Source of the DNA: Maribacter algicola
GTDB taxonomy: Bacteria; Bacteroidota; Bacteroidia; Flavobacteriales; Flavobacteriaceae
Assembly: GCF_003933245.1 (NCBI RefSeq)
Contig: NZ_QUSX01000001.1
Location: 868,001-932,000 of the forward strand
Length of the DNA: 64,000 nt
Direction: 5' to 3'
The notes beneath the pieces were generated by a model. It was not told where the DNA came from. It saw only the letters and a list, made by a program, of their open reading frames with translations, and did no database searches. A program made the translations under genes and the position numbers. The stretch's first letter is position 1; each line of letters begins with the position of its first letter. This document shows, one piece after another, positions 42,608 to 50,579 of the stretch.

Positions 42608-43042
42608 ATGGATAAAGAAATAACCAAAGAGTACACGAAAGACGACTTGACCATTGTATGGAAACCCAATAAATGCATACATTCCGGGGTTTGCGTAGAA
42701 AAATTGCCCGATGTCTATAAACCGAAGGAAAAACCTTGGATAACCCCAGAAAATGCCAATATTTCAGACCTGAAATCACAGATCAAGTCATGTCCCTCCG
42801 GGGCCTTATCCTATTACATGAAAGGTGAAGGAGAAACCCAAGAAAGTAATACCGATGAACTATATACCGAAATCAAGATTTTGGCAAACGGCCCTTTTCG
42901 TGTAATGGGTAAATTAAAGATTGAGACAGCATCTGGGGAAACGATCCACAAGGATGGCCCTATGAGTTTTTGTAGGTGCGGGGCATCGGAAAACAAACCT
43001 TTTTGCGATGGGGCCCATCGGAAAATAGCATTTAAAGGATAA
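42608..43042 (+). CDS. YjdI-type iron-sulfur domain fused to a CDGSH domain
   Basis: A 144-residue two-domain iron-sulfur protein. The N-terminal YjdI/Fer4_19 domain (about 10-75) has CIHSGVCVEKLPDVY and CPSGALSY, the cysteines for a cluster. The C-terminal CDGSH (mitoNEET-like) domain reads CRCGASENKPFCDGAH, with three Cys and one His ligating a 2Fe-2S cluster. A role in redox sensing or cluster transfer is plausible. It probably forms an operon with the YjdJ-like gene. The catabolic operon starts 27 bases later. Confidence 0.93.
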   Translation: MDKEITKEYTKDDLTIVWKPNKCIHSGVCVEKLPDVYKPKEKPWITPENANISDLKSQIKSCPSGALSYYMKGEGETQESNTDELYTEIKILANGPFRVMGKLKIETASGETIHKDGPMSFCRCGASENKPFCDGAHRKIAFKG

Positions 43043-43069
43043 ATAACATACTAATAAAGAATTAAATTC

Positions 43070-43957
43070 ATGGAATTAGCCATACACAATTGGATGCGTG
43101 CAGAATCATTGGAACATACACTCAACCGTATTTCAAAACTCGATTACACGTATCTTGAAATTCAGGGAGCACCCGAAAGTTATGATCCGCAAAAGGTCAA
43201 ACTGCAAATGGATATATACGGTATTAAATGTTGGGGTTCCGTTACCTTGATGTTGGAGGAGCGGAATTTATTGGCCAAGGACCCCGCCCAACGTAAAATG
43301 TCCATCCAATACGTAAAGGATGTCGCCAAGATGGTGTCAGACCTTGGTGGCTCAGTCATTTCTTTGGTCCCTGCAACCGTTGGCAAAATCATACCAGATG
43401 CCACTCCAGAACAGGAATGGGAATGGGCCGTTGAAGGTGTCCGAGAAGTTTACAAGTATACCGAAGAATTAGGGGTAAGGATAGGCATTGAACCCATTAA
43501 CCGTTTTGAGACCTATTTCATTAATCGGGGAGCACAGGCCTTGGCCCTAGCCGAAGAAGTTGGACCTAACTGCGGTGTCTGCCTGGACACCTTTCACATG
43601 AACATTGAAGAAGTGGACATGTTCGAGACCATGAAAAAAGTGGGCAACCGCTTGGTGAATTTCCATGTGGCAGATAATAATAGAATGGCCCCGGGCATGG
43701 GCCATTTAAACTGGAAAAAAATTATTGATACCTTAAGGGAAATCAATTACGACAAAGTGCTCTCCGTAGAGTTTTGTGCCCCGTTGGACAGAACTCCAGC
43801 AAACCCTTTTCCAAATTCCATTGAAAGCGATCCCAAGGAATTAACGGCAGAACAAAAAAAGTTTTTGGAAGACCATGGAAGTTCTGCCATTACCGATGAT
43901 TTTTATACCATGCTGACGAAAAAATCCATGGACACCTTAACTGAACTACTTAAATAA
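43070..43957 (+). CDS. Sugar phosphate isomerase/epimerase family TIM-barrel protein
   Basis: A 295-residue xylose isomerase-like TIM barrel of the tagatose/psicose 3-epimerase group. Metal and catalytic positions are visible: GIEPINRFETYF (Glu), CLDTFHMNIEEVD (Asp), VNFHVADNNRMAPGMGHL (His) and LSVEFCAPLD (Glu). It probably isomerises or epimerises a keto sugar or sugar acid. First gene of a tightly spaced group with an enolase-type dehydratase (16 bases apart), VOC protein, dehydrogenase and amidohydrolase, which suggests degradation of an unusual sugar acid or related compound. No signal peptide, so cytoplasmic. Confidence 0.9.
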   Translation: MELAIHNWMRAESLEHTLNRISKLDYTYLEIQGAPESYDPQKVKLQMDIYGIKCWGSVTLMLEERNLLAKDPAQRKMSIQYVKDVAKMVSDLGGSVISLVPATVGKIIPDATPEQEWEWAVEGVREVYKYTEELGVRIGIEPINRFETYFINRGAQALALAEEVGPNCGVCLDTFHMNIEEVDMFETMKKVGNRLVNFHVADNNRMAPGMGHLNWKKIIDTLREINYDKVLSVEFCAPLDRTPANPFPNSIESDPKELTAEQKKFLEDHGSSAITDDFYTMLTKKSMDTLTELLK

Positions 43958-43973
43958 TCAGAAAAATTAAACC

Positions 43974-45137
43974 GTGAAAATAACCAACATAGAAGCGTAT
44001 TGGCTTCGTTGCCCCATCCCAAAGGAAAAACAGCATTTTAGCGATTACGGACTCCTCACCAATTTTGATATGACCTTGATCGTTGTTACAACCGATTCCG
44101 GTCTTCAAGGATTTGGGGAAGCTAAAGCGGCCGTTGGCTCATCAGGATCTTGCGCCAGCATCGTCAGTTGTGTGGAAAACGAATTAAAACCCCAACTAGT
44201 GGGGCAGGATGCCCGAAACATTTCCCGAATCTGGGAGATGGTCTATAACGGAACTCGTGACCACTATTCCTTGTCCCGAGGTCGTAAGTTTCCTATTTTA
44301 GGCCGACGTGGACTCACCATTTCAGCACTCAGTGGCATAGACACCGCCCTTTGGGATATTAAGGGAAAATCCCTTGGAGTTCCAGTGGTGGATCTGTTGG
44401 GCGGTAGTTGTCGCGATAAAATGGAAGCCTACGCCAGTGGCGGATGGGCCAAGGTAGATGCCATAGGGGAGCAATTGAAAAGTTACACGGCCAAAGGTTT
44501 TTCAGGGGTAAAAATGCGCGTGGGCATCATGGACGAGACCGTAAAAGCGAGCGTGGATCGTGTAAAAGCCGCGCGTGAAGCTTTAGGAGATGACATCAAG
44601 TTGATGACGGATGCCCACGGCACCTTCAGCGTGCCGGAGGCCAAACAGTTTTGTCGCGGCGTCGCCGATTGTAACCTGTATTGGTTTGAGGAACCCATCA
44701 ATCCGGATAATAAAATAGGTACTGCAGAAGTTCGCTCCCAGACCGATATTCCCATTGCGGCAGGTGAAAGCGAATACACGGCCTTTGACATTCGGGATAT
44801 GATTTCGGAACGTGCACTGGACGTGCTGCAACCGGATTGCGCCATCATTGGTGGGATTACGGAGGCCATGCGGGTATCACAATTGGCACATACCTATCAA
44901 TTGGAACTGGCACCGCACTGTTGGGGATCGGCCTTTTCCTTTATGGCAGGACTTTCAGTAGCCTTTGCCTCGCCTTCTGCCAATGTCATAGAATTTTCCT
45001 TGGGTGGAAACCCCATGATGTACGACCTGGTGGAAGAACATATTAGTGTGGGCCAAGACGGCATGATCGACGCTCCGGATAGACCCGGTTTGGGCCTGAC
45101 CCCCAATTGGGATTTTGTAAAAGAATTTAAACAATAA
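43974..45137 (+). CDS. Mandelate racemase/muconate lactonizing family enzyme
   Basis: A 387-residue enolase-superfamily protein. In the barrel domain I see Lys180-Met-Arg182 (KxK-type acid/base motif with Arg at the second place), metal ligands Asp213 (MTDAHG), Glu239 (WFEEP) and Glu265 (AAGESEY), and the Asp288-His315 dyad (LQPDCAI, APHCWG). These place it in the mandelate racemase subgroup, mostly acid-sugar dehydratases. The start is GTG 43974. The substrate is unknown; neighbours suggest a sugar-acid pathway. Confidence 0.92.
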   Translation: MKITNIEAYWLRCPIPKEKQHFSDYGLLTNFDMTLIVVTTDSGLQGFGEAKAAVGSSGSCASIVSCVENELKPQLVGQDARNISRIWEMVYNGTRDHYSLSRGRKFPILGRRGLTISALSGIDTALWDIKGKSLGVPVVDLLGGSCRDKMEAYASGGWAKVDAIGEQLKSYTAKGFSGVKMRVGIMDETVKASVDRVKAAREALGDDIKLMTDAHGTFSVPEAKQFCRGVADCNLYWFEEPINPDNKIGTAEVRSQTDIPIAAGESEYTAFDIRDMISERALDVLQPDCAIIGGITEAMRVSQLAHTYQLELAPHCWGSAFSFMAGLSVAFASPSANVIEFSLGGNPMMYDLVEEHISVGQDGMIDAPDRPGLGLTPNWDFVKEFKQ

Positions 45138-45142
45138 GAACC

Positions 45143-45637
45143 ATGGCAAAAGCAGTAAAAATCAATCACGTAGCCTTGGTGGTGAGCAATTTGGAGGAAG
45201 CTTGTAAATTCTATGAGCACGAATTGGGCCTGGAACCCATTCCCGCATTTTTGTTCGACTACCCTACGGCCTTTTTCAAGTTCAATGAGGAGCAACAATT
45301 ACACCTGACGGAGTGGGAGGACACCTATTCCTTTAGGGGACATCTGTGCGTTACCGTGGACGATATCAACGCGGTTTTCTTTCGGATGAAGGAGCTTGGT
45401 GTTATTGACATTAGTCCTTGGGGTAAGGTGCGTCAACTACCAGATGGTGCCATACAAATGTTCGTACGGGATCCATCAGGCAACTTGGTGGAAATATCCT
45501 CGGATCCAGATGATAAGGAAAAAATCGACCCCAAAATTTTCGAGGACGAATTATACCAAGAAGGAATTTATGTGTCCGGAAGAAACGATTTCAGGGGTTA
45601 TAAAACTAAGGACGCGACCCTATACCACAATAAATAA
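45143..45637 (+). CDS. VOC (glyoxalase/bleomycin resistance/dioxygenase) family protein
   Basis: A 164-residue vicinal oxygen chelate protein with two beta-alpha-beta-beta-beta units. Metal-site residues fit: His in INHVALVVSNLEEA, His in FRGHLCVTVDDINA and Glu in PSGNLVEISSDP. Such proteins act as isomerases, lyases or epimerases on small acids. Five bases separate it from the enolase-type gene, and the dehydrogenase gene starts directly after it, so it belongs to the same operon. A free role in detoxification is the alternative. Confidence 0.9.
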   Translation: MAKAVKINHVALVVSNLEEACKFYEHELGLEPIPAFLFDYPTAFFKFNEEQQLHLTEWEDTYSFRGHLCVTVDDINAVFFRMKELGVIDISPWGKVRQLPDGAIQMFVRDPSGNLVEISSDPDDKEKIDPKIFEDELYQEGIYVSGRNDFRGYKTKDATLYHNK

Positions 45638-46606
45638 ATGCTAAAAAATATCCTTTTATTGGAGACGGTAGCCGAAGAGGCCATGGAGCTTTTGGAATCG
45701 GCCGAGGATATGAATATTCTTACCGGTTTTGACCCAGCTTCCCTGGAGACGCATCTTTCGGAGAGCGAAATTCATGCCATTATCACCCGTGGAAAAGGTC
45801 AGGTGCGGTCATCGCTAATGGCATCCCTCCCCAAATTGGAAGTCATTTCCAGATGTGGCGTAGGCTTGGATAACATCGATGTTTCAGCGGCGACCGAAAG
45901 GGGCATCAAGGTGGTAAACGCGCCTAATTCCAACGCCAATACCATTGCAGAGCATACCATTTCCTTGCTACTGGTTTTACAACGAAACCTCTACAATGCC
46001 ATTACCATGGTCAAGGAAGACCGATGGCAAGACCGGGGCCGTTATGTCGGCGACGAATTGCATGGAAAGACCTTGGGAATTTTGGGCATGGGAAATATCG
46101 GAAAAAAAGTAGCCAAAATTGCCGATGCCCTAGGTATGGAGGTCATCTATTGGAGTTCCAAGGAAGAGGCCGTGCCCTACACTTTTAGGGATTTGGATGA
46201 AGTCCTGAAAACGTCGGATTGCATCAGTCTGCACCTACCCCTTACAAAGGAGACCGAAAACCTGATAAATGCCGCTGCCCTGGCAAAAATGAAACCATCG
46301 GCCCTAATCATCAATACCGCCCGGGGGAAGATCATTGATCAGACCGCGCTGACCGAAGCACTCTACGCCAACCGTTTGGGCGGTTTTGCCGCCGATGTAC
46401 TTTCCGAAGAACCGCCAAAAGCGAACGACCCTTTATTAAAACTGCCCAATACCTACATTACCGCGCACGTGGGTAGCCTCACCAAGACAACCTATGATTT
46501 TATGTGCATGTTCACGGTACAAAATACCCTAGCTATCCTTCGAGACGAAATACCCGCCAACAATTGTATTTATAACTTAAAAGAATTAAAAGATTCGAAT
46601 CGATAA
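45638..46606 (+). CDS. D-2-hydroxyacid dehydrogenase family protein (SerA-like)
   Basis: A 322-residue NAD-dependent 2-hydroxyacid dehydrogenase. The NAD site is LGILGMGNIGKKVA, and catalytic residues lie in INTARGKIIDQTAL (Arg), DVLSEEPP (Glu) and ITAHVGSLTKTTYDF (His). It lacks the ACT domain of long phosphoglycerate dehydrogenases and sits in a catabolic-type operon, so it more likely oxidises or reduces a sugar-acid-derived hydroxy acid than serves serine synthesis. It starts directly after the VOC gene stop. Confidence 0.92.
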   Translation: MLKNILLLETVAEEAMELLESAEDMNILTGFDPASLETHLSESEIHAIITRGKGQVRSSLMASLPKLEVISRCGVGLDNIDVSAATERGIKVVNAPNSNANTIAEHTISLLLVLQRNLYNAITMVKEDRWQDRGRYVGDELHGKTLGILGMGNIGKKVAKIADALGMEVIYWSSKEEAVPYTFRDLDEVLKTSDCISLHLPLTKETENLINAAALAKMKPSALIINTARGKIIDQTALTEALYANRLGGFAADVLSEEPPKANDPLLKLPNTYITAHVGSLTKTTYDFMCMFTVQNTLAILRDEIPANNCIYNLKELKDSNR

Positions 46607-46608
46607 AA

Positions 46609-47907
46609 ATGAAGTATCAACCCAAATCAACCAACCTTTTTTTGCTGTTTCTATTGTCCTGTATTTCAGTGCATTCCCAAATACTTGTGAATCAAGACCG
46701 ATTAGAAGAACGGATTTTCGATCTGGCAAAATTCGGACTTCAGGATAATGGCGAAACGGAGCGGGTCGCTTTTAGTGATGCCGATTTGGAGGCGCACCAG
46801 TGGGTCATTTCGGAATTGACCAAAATGGGTTTGGAAACGCATACCGATTTTGCGGGGAACATAGTGGCGACTAGATCGGGTACCAAGAAGAACATGAAAC
46901 CCATAGTCTTTGGGTCCCATATTGACCGGGTTCCCAATGGGGGCAATTATGACGGATGCGTGGGCTCCATGGCCGCCTTAGAAGTCATTCAGACCTTGAA
47001 CGAAAACAATATAAAAACAAAACACCCACTTCAGGTCATCATCTTTTCCAACGAGGAAGGTGGTGTTATGGGTAGCCGGGCGATTGCCGGTCATTTGGGT
47101 AAAAGTGCCCTAGGCGTTAAAAACTCCACCGGCTACTCGATGGGCGAAGGCATCATGCGCTTGGGCGGGGACACTACCCGACTGGCAGAGGTTGTACGGA
47201 AAAAGGGCGAATTGGCCGCCTTCTTGGAACTTCATATTGAACAGGGAGGCATCCTTGAAAAGGAAAATTTGGATATTGGGGTCGTAGAGGGCATCGTTGG
47301 TTTAAAGTGGTGGGACGTAGAATTCACCGGATTTGCCAATCATGCAGGCACTACGCCCATGAACGCCCGAAAGAATGCGCTATTGGCGGCGGCAAAATTC
47401 ATCGTTGCCGTAAACGAAATCACCAACAGCTTTGACGGGGCTCAAGTGGGTACCGTAGGGAGAATCAAAGCGGAGCCCGGAGCCCCAAACGTAATTCCCG
47501 GAAAGGTAACCGCCAGTTTGGAAATTCGGGATCTTTCATCGGAAATTATCCAAAAAGTGTACCAGGCCATAAAAACAAAAACAGCCGAAATCGCGGAATC
47601 CTCCAATGTCACGGTGGAATTCCATCCTCTAGATACTACGGCCGACCCAGCCATTATGAATCCGGAAATACAAAAAATCATTGCCGAAAATGCCAAATCC
47701 TTGGGGCTTACCTATAAATATATGCCCAGCGGTGCAGGGCACGACGCCCAAGATATGGCCATTATTGCCCCTACGGGAATGATTTTTGTTCCCAGCAAAG
47801 GAGGTATCAGCCATTCGCCAAAAGAATTTACTTCCGCAAAGGATATGGCCAACGGTGCCAATGTCCTGCTAAAGTCCCTATTGGAATTGGATAATACGAT
47901 GGAATAA
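46609..47907 (+). CDS. Secreted M20-family amidohydrolase (AllC/HyuC-like)
   Basis: A 432-residue zinc hydrolase of the allantoate amidohydrolase/N-carbamoyl-amino acid hydrolase group, preceded by a signal peptide (FLLFLLSCISVHSQ), unusual for this mostly cytoplasmic class. Metal motifs are GSHIDRVPNGGNYDG, FSNEEGGVMGSR and LHIEQGGILE, and the dimerisation-domain motif FANHAGTTPMNARKNAL is present. It hydrolyses a C-N bond in a carbamoyl or ureido type compound; the precise substrate is not visible. It is 2 bases after the dehydrogenase gene, suggesting that the operon uses a nitrogen-containing compound taken in from outside. Confidence 0.91.
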   Translation: MKYQPKSTNLFLLFLLSCISVHSQILVNQDRLEERIFDLAKFGLQDNGETERVAFSDADLEAHQWVISELTKMGLETHTDFAGNIVATRSGTKKNMKPIVFGSHIDRVPNGGNYDGCVGSMAALEVIQTLNENNIKTKHPLQVIIFSNEEGGVMGSRAIAGHLGKSALGVKNSTGYSMGEGIMRLGGDTTRLAEVVRKKGELAAFLELHIEQGGILEKENLDIGVVEGIVGLKWWDVEFTGFANHAGTTPMNARKNALLAAAKFIVAVNEITNSFDGAQVGTVGRIKAEPGAPNVIPGKVTASLEIRDLSSEIIQKVYQAIKTKTAEIAESSNVTVEFHPLDTTADPAIMNPEIQKIIAENAKSLGLTYKYMPSGAGHDAQDMAIIAPTGMIFVPSKGGISHSPKEFTSAKDMANGANVLLKSLLELDNTME

Positions 47908-47980
47908 ATTTTATGGTTTGTTTTTTCCGTTCTAGCTGTAATTGCTAACTTGGACCATTATCCACAAACGAACTCATAAA

Positions 47981-49534
47981 ATGAAAAAACCGCTACTCTT
48001 TACCCTCCTGTTGTTCACTGTATCCATTATAAACCTGTCCGCACAGACTGTAGAAGAAATCGTAGCGGCCATTGAAAAAGAGGGTACCGAAAATTCGCAA
48101 TTGGAGGAATTGGCATATCAATTGATGGACCTAAACGGACCAAGATTGGTGGGTACACCCGAAATGAAATCGGCGCACGATTGGGCAGTAAACACGTATA
48201 AAAGTTGGGGTATCGACGCGGAAAACCAGCAATGGGGCACTTGGAAGGGTTGGCAACGTGGCATCACCCATGTGGATATGGTTTCGCCCAGAGTGGCCTC
48301 CTTACACGCCACTCAATTGGCTTGGAGCCCTAGTTCCGGGAAAAAAGGAGTAACGGCCGAGCTTATTACCCTACCAAAAATAAAGGATTCCATGGCATTT
48401 GCCCAATGGCTCCCAAATGTGAAAGGCAAAATCGTAATGGTAAGTATGATGCAGCCCACAGGTAGGCCAGACGATAATTGGGAAGAATTTGCCACCGAAG
48501 CTTCCTTTGCCAAAATGAAAGAGGAAAGGGAAGCGATGGAAAAAGCCTGGGACGAGAACATGAAAAATACCGGATACTCCAGTAGGACCATCAATAAGGC
48601 TTTAGAAGACGCGGGCGCAGTAGCCATAGCCCAATCCCGATGGTCACGTGGATTTGGGGCGAACAAAATTTTTAGTGCCGGAACCGATAAAATTCCCGTA
48701 GTGGACATATCTCTGGAAGATTATGGAATGTTGTATAGAATGGTAGAACACGGTGCAAAACCCCAGATCAAGATTATGGCCGAGTCCAAAGAACTTGGCG
48801 AAGTACCTACCTTTAATACCATCGCTACCATTCCCGGAACGGAACTTCCCGATGAATACGTAATCCTGTCCGCACATTTCGACTCTTGGGACGGAGCCAC
48901 GGGAGCAACGGACAATGGCACCGGAACCATTACCATGTTGGAGGCCGCACGGATCCTACAAAAAGTATATCCCAACCCTAAAAGAACCATACTCATAGGT
49001 CATTGGGGCAGTGAGGAGCAAGGACTGAACGGTTCACGAGCTTTTGTGGAGGATAACCCAAAAATTGTAGAAGGACTACAGGCCTTGTTCAATCAGGACA
49101 ACGGTACGGGAAGGGTCGTACGCATTTCCGGACAAGGATTTTTACATGCGTATGATTATTTGGGCCGATGGTTGGAAGCCGTTCCAGATGCCTACAAAAA
49201 TGAAATTGAAACTACCTTTCCAGGAACTCCTGGAGGCGGCGGCTCAGATTATGCGTCCTTTGTAGCAGCTGGCGCACCAGCCTTTTCATTGAGTTCCCTA
49301 AGTTGGGCCTATTGGAACTACACTTGGCATACGAATTTGGATACCTATGACAAAATTGTTTTTGACGATGTTCGAAACAACGCCATCCTGACCGCCATCC
49401 TAACCTATATGGCCTGCGAGGACCCAGCGAAAACATCGCGTGAAAAAGCAGTTTTAGGTATTAATCCAAGGACTGGGGAGCAACGGGAATGGCCTAGCCC
49501 AAGAAGCCCCAATAGAAAAGGGGGATTGGATTAA
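47981..49534 (+). CDS. Secreted M28-family metallopeptidase (carboxypeptidase Q-like)
   Basis: A 517-residue exopeptidase with a signal peptide (MKKPLLFTLLLFTVSIINLSAQT). A PA insert precedes the zinc domain: SAHFDSWDGATGATDNGTG (His, Asp), GHWGSEEQGLNGSRAF (Glu-Glu), NQDNGTGRVV (Asp) and WHTNLDTYDKI (His), all five co-catalytic zinc ligands. It probably releases amino acids from peptides in the periplasm or outside. The start ATG 47981 is set by the signal peptide; a frame open to 47942 adds 13 unlikely residues. It follows the amidohydrolase gene with 73 bases between, so may be separately transcribed. Confidence 0.93.
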   Translation: MKKPLLFTLLLFTVSIINLSAQTVEEIVAAIEKEGTENSQLEELAYQLMDLNGPRLVGTPEMKSAHDWAVNTYKSWGIDAENQQWGTWKGWQRGITHVDMVSPRVASLHATQLAWSPSSGKKGVTAELITLPKIKDSMAFAQWLPNVKGKIVMVSMMQPTGRPDDNWEEFATEASFAKMKEEREAMEKAWDENMKNTGYSSRTINKALEDAGAVAIAQSRWSRGFGANKIFSAGTDKIPVVDISLEDYGMLYRMVEHGAKPQIKIMAESKELGEVPTFNTIATIPGTELPDEYVILSAHFDSWDGATGATDNGTGTITMLEAARILQKVYPNPKRTILIGHWGSEEQGLNGSRAFVEDNPKIVEGLQALFNQDNGTGRVVRISGQGFLHAYDYLGRWLEAVPDAYKNEIETTFPGTPGGGGSDYASFVAAGAPAFSLSSLSWAYWNYTWHTNLDTYDKIVFDDVRNNAILTAILTYMACEDPAKTSREKAVLGINPRTGEQREWPSPRSPNRKGGLD

Positions 49535-49560
49535 AATCTATGTTTATTTCAGATATGCAC

Positions 49561-50280
49561 CTATCTAGACAATAGTGCCGCTCGTATCGAACGGCTCCAA
49601 ATTTCGTATCCAGCCTTGTTTAAATGGAGTCCGTCTGCCATATACAGTTCGGGTCGAGGTTTGTGGTCTTGGGATATCATCTGGCTAAAGACATCAATAA
49701 ATTGGGCTCCGAGTTCATTAGAAACGTATTGTTTCAATAACCGATTGGTTTCCAGTATATCCGGGAGCATCTCCTGCCTTGTAATCGTGGGTTTTATGCT
49801 GATGATTGCCAAAGCTATGTTTGCATCCTTTGCCTTGATTTTTTGTACCAACCCCTTGCAGTCGGCTAAAACTGTTTGGGGTGATTTTCCTTCGCCCAAA
49901 TCGTTCTCACCAGCATATAGTACAATCTTTTTTGGCTGTAAAGGTTCAAAGACCTCATCAAAATAATGGGCACACCAGGTGTAGTTGGAACCGCCAAAAC
50001 CTAGGTTTAAGACATTCAAGGGAGTTAGGTCTTCCTTCATATGCACCCACAGCCTGATGGAAGAACTCCCATAAAAGACAACCAGGTTTTCTTGGTTTTC
50101 AAGGCTTCGGACCCTTCTTTTGAGTCGGTTTATCTGGTTGCGCCAGAAGTCGGACGGGTCTTCCCCGTCAAGATGTGATGTTTCAATTGTGTCAGGTTGA
50201 ACCTTATCGGCAGACCTGTTAAACCCCAAATGTTTCCAAAAATCGGCAACTACCGATTTTAATCGCACTAGATACCCCAT
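49561..50280 (-). CDS. SGNH/GDSL-type esterase
   Basis: A ~239-residue SGNH hydrolase: the nucleophile serine lies in VVFYGSSSIRLW, the oxyanion glycine in LGFGGSNYTW, the asparagine in YAGENDLGEG, and the Asp-His pair in YMADGLHLNKAGY. No clear signal peptide is seen with the ATG at 50280 (MGYLVRLKSVVADF). The frame continues to an ATG at 50367, but that extension reads like upstream DNA. It probably deacetylates a carbohydrate or hydrolyses a small ester. It is convergent with the M28 gene, 26 bases apart. Confidence 0.88.
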   Translation of the reverse strand: MGYLVRLKSVVADFWKHLGFNRSADKVQPDTIETSHLDGEDPSDFWRNQINRLKRRVRSLENQENLVVFYGSSSIRLWVHMKEDLTPLNVLNLGFGGSNYTWCAHYFDEVFEPLQPKKIVLYAGENDLGEGKSPQTVLADCKGLVQKIKAKDANIALAIISIKPTITRQEMLPDILETNRLLKQYVSNELGAQFIDVFSQMISQDHKPRPELYMADGLHLNKAGYEIWSRSIRAALLSR

Positions 50281-50386
50281 GCCACTTAAATCTTCTTTAC
50301 AAAGGTACGATATACCTATTCGTATATGGATATATGACCATTTCATATAATTATCTATAAATAACATTTGTATCGAGGCACCCTAC

Positions 50387-50436
50387 TGAAGCGAAATTCC
50401 TCTAACTAAAGGAGAGGTTTCCTTAAAAAAGCTTCA
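50387..50436. repeat. Imperfect inverted repeat in the gap between the esterase and Asp-box genes
   Basis: TGAAGC (50387-50392) pairs with GCTTCA (50431-50436), with an inner pair CCTCT (50399-50403) and AGAGG (50413-50417). Text of this kind (CCTCTAACT...AAAGGAGAGG) resembles dispersed intergenic repeats in flavobacterial genomes. It is followed by a G-rich stretch to about 50500. Origin and role are uncertain. Confidence 0.35.
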
Positions 50437-50579
50437 CTCCTTGATTAGGGATGGGTGTTCCGCGACAGCAAAACGGGGAGGGTCGGGATAAGACTTTTCG
50501 TATTTGCTGGGATTCCGACTTTTGAACGGAAAATAAACACCAATTCATTATCTTCATAGCCCTAAAACCATCCGAAACC

